This document shows, piece by piece, positions 1 to 5,118 of a DNA stretch of 9,044 bases. Each line of letters starts with the position of its first letter. Position 1 is the stretch's first letter. Source of the DNA: an uncultured Prevotella sp. Its GTDB lineage: Bacteria; Bacteroidota; Bacteroidia; Bacteroidales; Bacteroidaceae. The DNA lies in assembly GCA_905234355.1 (NCBI GenBank), contig CAJOHP010000085.1:1-9044 (forward strand). Direction: 5' to 3'. The notes beneath the pieces are model-generated. The model did not search any database. It saw only the letters and a list, made by a program, of their open reading frames with translations, and was not told the DNA's origin. A program made the position numbers and the translations under genes.

Positions 1-888
1 ATGCACTACGGCACGCTGGAGCGCGGTACGAAGACCGCCTCGGGCAGCTATGTGCTGATGCCCGCCACCATCGGCGCCTTCAGCGTCTGCTTCGGCAAGC
101 TCATGCACCATCCCGACACGCGGTGCCTGCCCTTCAGCTACCTCATTGCCTATGGCGAGACCATGTATCTTGTGCCGGGACGCAACATCACCACCGTAGG
201 ACTCTACCGCGACATCAAGAAGTGGCCCAAGCGCGACAAACGCTCGAAACAGTCGAAGAAGTCCATCATCAACTTCGACTGGCTCTCCCCCTTCACCGTG
301 GGCGAGATACTCGAGGGCATCAAGATACTGGAGGCACTGCGGGCTGCTTCGGGCGACAACGTGACGACCTACAACTTCCACGAGTACGTCATCAACGCAT
401 CGTCGCTGAAGAAAGGTCTGAAGTACTACGACATTGCCCTGCGCATCTATATGGGCGCCGTGCTCAAGCGGGCCATGAAGGAGGGCTACATCAGTGAGCC
501 GGTGCATGCCGTGGGTAAGGGCACGTGGGTCGACCTCTCGGGACTGCTGCTGCCCGAGAGCGAGGAGCTGCAGCTCATCGCCGACATCAAGGACGGCAGC
601 ATAGAGAACATCGGGCAGGTGCTCGACCGCTTTGCCGACATCAACGACCACTACAGCGAATACCGCTGGGCATGGAGCTTCCAGATGCTGCTCGACTACT
701 ATCACATCGAAAGGCTCGACGAGGCTGCCTGCCAGCGCATACGCGAAGACTATGTGCGGGCACGCCGCGCGTGGATTGCCGAGATACGCAAGGACGCAGA
801 AAAGGAGTTTGCCATGGGCGACGTGGACCAGGAAGTGTTCGACGACTTCATCTCCAAGCTCGACCACGAGACCGACTACGAGAACTAA
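1..888 (+). CDS. DUF4954-like protein, C-terminal part (5' end outside window)
   Basis: The frame is open from the first base to TAA at 886-888, giving 295 residues. The window happens to start on ATG, but the first residues (HYGTLERGTKTASGSYV) read like the interior of a protein. I recognise the LMHHPDTRCLPFSYLIAYG and MYLVPGRNITTVGLYRDIKKW stretches as belonging to the DUF4954 family of Bacteroidota. Family members are longer and carry an N-terminal left-handed beta-helix (hexapeptide-repeat, acyl/nucleotidyl-transferase-like) part, which would lie upstream. The visible part is soluble, with no signal peptide or membrane segment. A basic patch KWPKRDKRSKQSKK lies near residues 73-86. The C-terminal third is charged and probably helical (DYVRARRAWIAEIRKDAEKEF). 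No biochemical role can be assigned; the beta-helix association only hints at sugar-nucleotide or acyl chemistry. The family assignment is from memory of motif text. Confidence 0.75.
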   Translation: MHYGTLERGTKTASGSYVLMPATIGAFSVCFGKLMHHPDTRCLPFSYLIAYGETMYLVPGRNITTVGLYRDIKKWPKRDKRSKQSKKSIINFDWLSPFTVGEILEGIKILEALRAASGDNVTTYNFHEYVINASSLKKGLKYYDIALRIYMGAVLKRAMKEGYISEPVHAVGKGTWVDLSGLLLPESEELQLIADIKDGSIENIGQVLDRFADINDHYSEYRWAWSFQMLLDYYHIERLDEAACQRIREDYVRARRAWIAEIRKDAEKEFAMGDVDQEVFDDFISKLDHETDYEN

Positions 889-946
889 GCGACGAAGCTC
901 CCCCCCCTTACATATTGGACAGCCTATTTCACAAATTCCGACAAGC

Positions 947-1019
947 CGGTCTGAAAGGCCAGAAAACTCCAAACCAAGGGCGATGCCCTGGGCTAAGTGC
1001 TTTTTGGCTTTTCAGGCCG
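947..1019 (+). other. Long imperfect hairpin in the 3' flank of the DUF4954-like gene
   Basis: Bases 947-965 pair with 1001-1019 over 19 consecutive positions read as RNA, with three G-U pairs. The 35-base loop contains a nested hairpin, AGGGC-GAT-GCCCT (977-989). No T-run follows the right arm, so it is not itself a clear terminator; a real one follows at 1045-1079. It may be a structured 3' UTR, a small RNA, or a copy of a dispersed intergenic repeat. I have an uncertain recollection that hairpins with a GGGC..GCCC centre recur between genes in Prevotella and Bacteroides. Confidence 0.55.
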
Positions 1020-1044
1020 TTTCTATACCGAGTGAAGTAAATAC

Positions 1045-1079
1045 AAAAATCGGCGAACTTAGTTAGTTCGTCGATTTTT
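1045..1079. terminator. Bidirectional intrinsic terminator between the DUF4954-like gene and tRNA-Lys
   Basis: Bases 1045-1059 pair with 1065-1079 over 15 positions (one G-U), leaving a 5-base loop TAGTT. The stem begins with AAAAAT and ends with ATTTTT, so each strand gives a hairpin ending in a U-run: rightward it ends the DUF4954-like transcript, leftward it ends the tRNA transcript. It sits 9 bases beyond the tRNA 3' end. Confidence 0.85.
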
Positions 1080-1088
1080 GCCTCTTTG

Positions 1089-1161
1089 TACACCCGCAGG
1101 GGCTCGAACCCTGGACACCCTGATTAAGAGTCAGGTGCTCTACCAACTGAGCTACGGGTGC
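1089..1161 (-). tRNA. tRNA-Lys (anticodon CTT)
   Basis: On the minus strand a 73-base cloverleaf can be folded. The acceptor stem is GCACCCG with CGGGTGT, six Watson-Crick pairs plus a terminal G-U. The D-arm begins TAGCTCAGTTGGTAGAGC. The anticodon stem is CCTGA/TCAGG around loop CTCTTAA, giving anticodon CTT at window positions 1126-1128 (complement), which reads AAG lysine codons. The T-arm is CAGGG-TTCGAGC-CCCTG and the discriminator is A at 1089. The following bases are CAAAG, so the CCA end is not encoded and must be added enzymatically. It has its own promoter (1184-1215) and terminator (1045-1079), so it is probably monocistronic. Confidence 0.97.
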
Positions 1162-1183
1162 ATCGCTTTCGCTTTTGCGGGTG

Positions 1184-1215
1184 CAAAGGTACGTATATTT
1201 TGTGATATGACCAAA
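1184..1215 (-). promoter_or_regulatory. Bacteroidota-type promoter of tRNA-Lys
   Basis: Read on the minus strand: TTTG (1215-1212), exactly 20 bases, then TACCTTTG (1191-1184). This matches the -33 TTTG / -7 TAnnTTTG consensus of the Bacteroidota housekeeping sigma factor in sequence and spacing. The -7 box ends 22 bases before the mature tRNA 5' end at 1161, leaving room for a short leader to be removed by RNase P. Confidence 0.9.
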
Positions 1216-1292
1216 TTTTTCTTCTGTTTTTTTTCTTCTTGAGGCAGATTTTTGTCAAATTCCGAATTATTAACGAATGGGGTGCGAATTAT

Positions 1293-1358
1293 TGCACATT
1301 TTTTTTGGCAGTGTGCAGAAAAGACCGTACCTTTGCACAAAAATTTCAAGATTGTGCA
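1293..1358. promoter_or_regulatory. Paired operator-like dyads bracketing the synthetase promoter
   Basis: Two dyads share the form TGCACA-N13-TGTGCA. The first occupies 1293-1317 and spans the -33 box. The second occupies 1334-1358, overlaps the end of the -7 box and stops one base before the start codon; its arms extend to TTGCACAA/TTGTGCAA. Equivalent half-sites lie 41 bp apart, close to four helical turns. This layout suits a dimeric repressor binding twice. Caveat: TGCAC after the -7 box is also common in promoters of this phylum, so one half-site may be explained by the promoter alone. No candidate regulator gene is in the window. Confidence 0.5.
1304..1335 (+). promoter_or_regulatory. 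Bacteroidota-type promoter of the acyl-CoA synthetase operon
   Basis: TTTG at 1304-1307, exactly 20 bases, then TACCTTTG at 1328-1335: a full match to the Bacteroidota -33/-7 consensus. Transcription should start near 1340, giving a leader of fewer than 20 bases before ATG at 1359. This position rules out the in-frame upstream start at 1239, which lies 5' of the promoter. Confidence 0.9.
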
Positions 1359-3017
1359 ATGACAACGGCAAAGAGCTTTAACGCATGTATACAGCAAGCC
1401 ATACTGGATAACTGGGATGCTGATGCCCTGACGGACTATCAGGGTGTCACACTGCAGTATCACGATGTGGCTCGGAAGATAGAAAAGATACACATACTCT
1501 TTGAAAACAGCCATGTGGAAAAGGGCGACAAGATAGCCATCTGCGGGCGCAACTCTGCCCACTGGGCCGTCACCTTCCTGGCTACACTCACTTACGGCGC
1601 TGTGGCTGTGCCTGTGTTGCACGAGTTTAATGCTGAGCAGATACACAACATCGTGAACCATTCCGGTGCACGCCTGCTTTTTGCCGGCGATTATATCGTG
1701 AAGGAGATAAGCGCCGACGCCATGCCGCATCTGGAGGGAATAGTGAATCTGCCTGACTTCTCGCTCCATGTCTCACGCTCAGAGAAACTGACCTACGCGC
1801 GCGAACATTTAAACTATATGTTCGGTAGCAAGTATCCACGTGCTTTTCGTAAAGAGCATGTGAACTATCATGTGGACGACGCCGAAGAGCTGGCACTCAT
1901 CAATTATACTTCGGGCACCACTGGTTTTTCCAAGGGTGTGATGTTGCCCTACCGCTCGTTGTGGAGCAATGTAGAGGTCATCAGGCGGAGGCCGGGGCGG
2001 TTTGTCAAGCCCGGTGACAACATCCTGAGCATATTGCCCATGGCCCACATGTACGGTATGGCTGTGGAGTTTCTTTTCGGCTTTTGCCATGGGTGTCATC
2101 TTTTCTTCCTCACCCGCCTGCCTTCACCGGCCATCATAGCCAAGGCTTTTGCCGAGATACGCCCGGCCATCATCATTGCCGTGCCGCTCATCATAGAGAA
2201 GATTATCCGGAAGAAGGTGTTCCCCGTCATACAGAACAACCGCATGCGACTGCTTCTGGCCATGCCCGTCGTGTCGAAGAAGGTGAAGGAGAAGATCTGC
2301 CAGCAGGTGTATGAGGCTTTCGGTGGCCGTGCCTACGAAGTGATTGTGGGCGGTGCGCCTCTGTCGAAGGAGGTGGAGGAGTTTCTGCTTTCTATCGGTT
2401 TCCCTGTGACGCTGGGCTATGGCACGACGGAGTGCGGGCCGCTCATCTCCTACTGCGACCATCAGGAGTTTGTGGCCGGTAGCTGTGGGCGTGTGATAGA
2501 CCGCATGGAGGTGCAGATACTCTCGCCCGACCCTGAGCACGTGCCCGGCGAGATAGTGACGCGCGGCACCAATGTGATGCTGGGCTACTATCAGGACGAG
2601 GTGGCTACGGCTAAGGTGGTGGATGAGAACGGATGGTATCACACCGGCGACCTGGGCACAATGGACTCGCGCCAGAACGTGTTTATACGCGGTCGCATCA
2701 AGAACATGCTCCTTGGCAGCAACGGTCAGAACATCTATCCTGAGGAGATAGAGGACAAGCTCAACTCCATGCCTCTTGTGGCCGAGAGCATCGTCGTGCA
2801 GCAGGGCGAGAAGCTCGTTGCCCTGGTCTATCCCGACCAGGACGACAAGGATGGCTTCACCGACGAGGAGATGCAGGGTGTGATGGAGCAGAACCGCAAT
2901 GACCTCAACGGACAGTTGCCCCATTACTGCCAGCTCTCACAGATACGTCTGCACGACGAAGAGTTTCAGAAGACTCCGAAGAAGAGCATCAAACGCTATT
3001 TATATCAGAACATCTAA
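1359..3017 (+). CDS. Acyl-CoA synthetase, AMP-forming (long-chain fatty acid-CoA ligase type), copy 1
   Basis: A 552-residue ANL-superfamily enzyme predicted to activate a carboxylic acid with ATP to an acyl-adenylate and then transfer it to CoA. Visible motifs: ATP-binding P-loop YTSGTTGFSKG (183-193), GYGTTECGP (353-361), YHTGDLG (427-433), hinge GRIKNMLL (445-452) followed by NGQNIYPEEIE, and C-terminal KTPKKSIKRYLY (538-549). The length is usual for cytosolic fatty acyl-CoA ligases. There is no signal peptide or membrane segment; it may associate peripherally with the inner membrane. I chose ATG 1359 because it follows the promoter and aligns with the start of copy 2. The usual C-terminal catalytic lysine position appears shifted (see findings). 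Residues 205-216 (VEVIRRRPGRFV) are arginine-rich and unlike copy 2. Family certain; chain length and true substrate unknown. Confidence 0.93.
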   Translation: MTTAKSFNACIQQAILDNWDADALTDYQGVTLQYHDVARKIEKIHILFENSHVEKGDKIAICGRNSAHWAVTFLATLTYGAVAVPVLHEFNAEQIHNIVNHSGARLLFAGDYIVKEISADAMPHLEGIVNLPDFSLHVSRSEKLTYAREHLNYMFGSKYPRAFRKEHVNYHVDDAEELALINYTSGTTGFSKGVMLPYRSLWSNVEVIRRRPGRFVKPGDNILSILPMAHMYGMAVEFLFGFCHGCHLFFLTRLPSPAIIAKAFAEIRPAIIIAVPLIIEKIIRKKVFPVIQNNRMRLLLAMPVVSKKVKEKICQQVYEAFGGRAYEVIVGGAPLSKEVEEFLLSIGFPVTLGYGTTECGPLISYCDHQEFVAGSCGRVIDRMEVQILSPDPEHVPGEIVTRGTNVMLGYYQDEVATAKVVDENGWYHTGDLGTMDSRQNVFIRGRIKNMLLGSNGQNIYPEEIEDKLNSMPLVAESIVVQQGEKLVALVYPDQDDKDGFTDEEMQGVMEQNRNDLNGQLPHYCQLSQIRLHDEEFQKTPKKSIKRYLYQNI

Positions 3018-3025
3018 TAACTACT

Positions 3026-4687
3026 ATGAAAGAAATACCAAGTTTCAACGGTCTTATCGAGCAGAGCATCGTCCAGAATTGGGATCTCGATGCGCTTACA
3101 GACTTCAAGGGGCAGACGCTACAGTTCCACGATGTGGCCCGCAAGATAGAGAAGCTGCACATCCTCTTTGAGAACTCGGGCATCGTGCGTGGCGACAAGA
3201 TAGCGCTCTGCGGGCGCAACTCCAGCCAGTGGGCTGTGGCTTTCCTGGCCACACTCACCTATGGTGCCATAGCCGTGCCCATCCTGCATGAGTTCAATGC
3301 AGAGCAGATACACAACATCGTGAACCACTCTGAGGCCCGCCTGCTGTTTGTGGGCGACCACGTGGCCAGCATCATCGACCCGCAGCAGATGGCGCATCTG
3401 GAGGGCATCATCCTCAACATAGACTATTCGCTCATCATCAGCCGCACGGATAGGCTGACCTATGCCCGTGAGCATCTCAACGAGCTCTACGGAAAGAAGT
3501 ATCCCAAGTATTTCCGCAAGGAGCACGTGAGCTATTACCGGGAGCAATCGCCCGACGAGATGGCCCTTATCAACTACACTTCGGGCACGACGGGCTTCTC
3601 CAAAGGGGTGATGATACCCTACCGTGCGCTGTGGTCCAACTACGACTTTGCCTGCGACGTGCTGGGTAAAACCATCAAGACGGGCGACAGCATCATCTCC
3701 ATGCTGCCCATGGCCCACATGTATGGCATGGCCTTCGAGTTTGTCTTCGAGTTCCTGCACGGTTGCCATGTGTACTACCTGAACCGTGTGCCCTCGCCGG
3801 CCATCATTGCCCAGGCACTCAGCGAGATAAAGCCGGTCATCGTCATTGCCGTGCCGCTCATCATCGAGAAAATTATCCGCAAGAAGGTGTTCCCCAAGAT
3901 ACAGAACAACCGTATGCGGCTGCTGCTGCAGATGCCTGTCATCTCGAAGAAAGTGCGCGAGATGATCTGCCAGGAGGTGCTTAAGGCATTCGGAGGACGC
4001 ATGTATGAGGTCATCATCGGCGGTGCGGCCCTCAATCAGGAGGTGGAGCAGTTCCTCCATCGCATCAGCTTCCCTTATACCGTGGGCTACGGGGCCACGG
4101 AGTGTGCTCCCATCATCTGCTATGCCGACTGGCACACGTTTGTGCCGGGGTCGTGCGGACGTGCCGCCCTGCACATGGAGGTGAAGATAGACTCGCCCGA
4201 CCCGCAGCACGTGCCAGGCGAGATACTTGCCCGCGGGCTTAATGTCATGCTGGGCTACTACAAGAACGAGGAGGCCACCCGCCAGACCATTGACAGCGAC
4301 GGCTGGTATCATACCGGCGACCTGGGCACGATGGACGCCGACGGCAATGTGTTTATCAACGGCCGCTCAAAGAACATGCTCTTAGGCCCGAGCGGACAGA
4401 ACATCTACCCCGAAGAGATAGAGGACAAGCTCAACTCCATGGCCATGGTCGTAGAGAGCATCGTGGTGCAGCGCGACAACAAGCTCGTGGCGCTGGTGCA
4501 TCCCGACCTGGACGAGGCCAAGAATATGGCATTCACCCGCGAAGACCTTCAGAGCATCATGGAGCAGAACCGTAACGGGCTGAACCAGATGCTGCCTGCC
4601 TATGAGAAGATATCGGAGATAGAGATACACGACGACGAGTTTGAAAAGACCCCCAAGCGCAGCATCAAGCGCTATCTCTATCAATAG
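3026..4687 (+). CDS. Acyl-CoA synthetase, AMP-forming (long-chain fatty acid-CoA ligase type), copy 2
   Basis: A 553-residue paralogue of the upstream gene, about 67% identical by hand count, with only small length changes near residues 171-181 and 494-503 and at the C-terminus. It keeps every ANL motif: YTSGTTGFSKG (184-194), GYGATECAP (354-362), YHTGDLG (428-434), GRSKNMLLGPSGQNIYPEE (446-464) and C-terminal KTPKRSIKRYLY (541-552). The predicted reaction is ATP-dependent formation of acyl-CoA via an acyl-adenylate in the cytosol. ATG 3026 lies 8 bases after the TAA of copy 1 in an A/T-rich leader without Shine-Dalgarno, so the two genes are almost certainly cotranscribed from 1304-1335. Divergent positions between the copies cluster in a few patches (111-120, 205-217, 365-370), which could reflect different acyl substrates. 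Which acid each prefers cannot be told from sequence. Confidence 0.93.
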   Translation: MKEIPSFNGLIEQSIVQNWDLDALTDFKGQTLQFHDVARKIEKLHILFENSGIVRGDKIALCGRNSSQWAVAFLATLTYGAIAVPILHEFNAEQIHNIVNHSEARLLFVGDHVASIIDPQQMAHLEGIILNIDYSLIISRTDRLTYAREHLNELYGKKYPKYFRKEHVSYYREQSPDEMALINYTSGTTGFSKGVMIPYRALWSNYDFACDVLGKTIKTGDSIISMLPMAHMYGMAFEFVFEFLHGCHVYYLNRVPSPAIIAQALSEIKPVIVIAVPLIIEKIIRKKVFPKIQNNRMRLLLQMPVISKKVREMICQEVLKAFGGRMYEVIIGGAALNQEVEQFLHRISFPYTVGYGATECAPIICYADWHTFVPGSCGRAALHMEVKIDSPDPQHVPGEILARGLNVMLGYYKNEEATRQTIDSDGWYHTGDLGTMDADGNVFINGRSKNMLLGPSGQNIYPEEIEDKLNSMAMVVESIVVQRDNKLVALVHPDLDEAKNMAFTREDLQSIMEQNRNGLNQMLPAYEKISEIEIHDDEFEKTPKRSIKRYLYQ

Positions 4688-4707
4688 TGTGTTGTCACTG
4701 CTGAAGC

Positions 4708-4727
4708 TCATGGCCACTTGGCCATGA
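4708..4727 (+). other. Short perfect hairpin just after the synthetase operon
   Basis: TCATGGCC (4708-4715) is followed by the tetraloop ACTT and GGCCATGA (4720-4727): an 8-bp perfect stem 20 bases after the operon's stop codon and 6 bases before the larger terminator hairpin. It lacks a T-run. It may protect the mRNA 3' end or slow the polymerase ahead of the terminator. Confidence 0.6.
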
Positions 4728-4733
4728 ACGTGT

Positions 4734-4774
4734 CACGGCTTCGCCCTCCCGACACCGGGGAGGGCGAAGCCGTG
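4734..4774 (+). terminator. Terminator hairpin of the acyl-CoA synthetase operon
   Basis: A 17-bp perfect inverted repeat (4734-4750 with 4758-4774) encloses a 7-base loop GACACCG. The stem is very G+C-rich. The downstream tract is TTCTTGTGTGTGTT, T-rich but interrupted, so termination is likely though not textbook. Confidence 0.75.
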
Positions 4775-4883
4775 TTCTTGTGTGTGTTATTACAACGCGA
4801 GGTATTTGGTGCAAAGGCAGTAAAAGATGTGACGGAATGCAAATATGACTGGGTAGACCTTGGGCGAGTGCTTCCTTGGTGGT
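4775..4883. other. Non-coding spacer between terminator and 22-bp array
   Basis: I see no convincing gene, RNA or promoter here. There is a near-promoter string on the minus strand (TGCCTTTG, complement of 4812-4819), but it lacks the TA of the -7 consensus. The whole 4688-5118 gap between converging genes lacks any credible ORF; the structured elements on either side of this stretch are listed separately. Confidence 0.6.
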
Positions 4884-4993
4884 GTTTTACCCCCTAAACG
4901 ACCCCCGTCTACCCGCTAGACGCTGGTCGTCTAGGGGGTAGCTGATGAGCGTTTAGGGGGTAGACGTGGGTCGTTTAGGGGGTAAATGAAAAT
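4884..4993. repeat. Array of five 22-bp palindromic units with a core that flips orientation
   Basis: Units begin at 4884, 4906, 4928, 4950 and 4972, exactly 22 bp apart. The ideal unit is CGTYTA, a 5-bp core, TARACG, then a 5-bp linker; the outer hexamers are complementary, so each unit is a small palindrome around an asymmetric core. The core is CCCCC in unit 1, CCCGC in unit 2 and GGGGG in units 3, 4 and 5. The right flanking hexamer is degenerate in units 3 and 5. Because of the flip the array also forms a large inverted repeat: 4886-4923 pairs with 4949-4986 with 3 mismatches in 38. It sits between converging operons. Function unknown: possible protein-binding array, minisatellite, transcription barrier or G-quadruplex former. 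Confidence 0.85.
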
Positions 4994-5045
4994 CAAGGCG
5001 CGTCTCGGGGCTGTAGGAAGCAGTCTGTAACGTGCAACAAAAGCG

Positions 5046-5091
5046 CACGCCCTGCTTCCTCGGCCAAGGCCATAGCAGGAAGCAGGGCGTG
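5046..5091 (-). terminator. Intrinsic terminator of the minus-strand glycanase operon
   Basis: Bases 5046-5060 pair perfectly with 5077-5091 (15 bp; arm CACGCCCTGCTTCCT), with a 16-base loop. Read on the minus strand it starts 27 bases after the GH98 gene's TAG stop (5121-5119) and is followed by CGCTTTTGTTG, a short U-rich tail. A second copy of AGGAAGCAG at 5015-5023 could compete for the CTGCTTCCT arm. Confidence 0.8.
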
Positions 5092-5118
5092 TCGTCAGTA
5101 TGCCAGTAGGGGAGCAGA

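Noticed and set aside
1..3. ATG at the first base as the true start of the DUF4954-like gene
   Set aside because: The protein text starts inside a recognised family pattern and the family is longer; the window edge coinciding with ATG is chance or a windowing artefact.
1239..1358. N-terminal extension of synthetase copy 1 from the in-frame start at 1239
   Set aside because: It would place the -33/-7 promoter inside the coding region, its residues show no family similarity, and the start at 1359 aligns with copy 2.
1971..2006. Compensated frameshift in synthetase copy 1
   Set aside because: Neither alternative frame restores the residues seen in copy 2, and the segment has the same length as in copy 2.
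3119..4312. 397-codon open frame on the minus strand opposite synthetase copy 2
   Set aside because: It is a codon-bias shadow of a certain gene; a similar antisense frame (2124-2924) occurs opposite copy 1, and the product has no recognisable domain.
4886..4986. Insertion sequence or MITE with terminal inverted repeats
   Set aside because: The inverted repeat arises from in-phase 22-bp units with a flipped core; there is no target-site duplication and no transposase.
4884..4993. CRISPR array
   Set aside because: The 22-bp period leaves only 5-bp linkers, units are palindromes with variable cores, and there are no cas genes.
4688..5118. A small gene in the convergent intergenic region
   Set aside because: No frame of useful length with a plausible start and leader was seen; the region is filled by hairpins and the repeat array.
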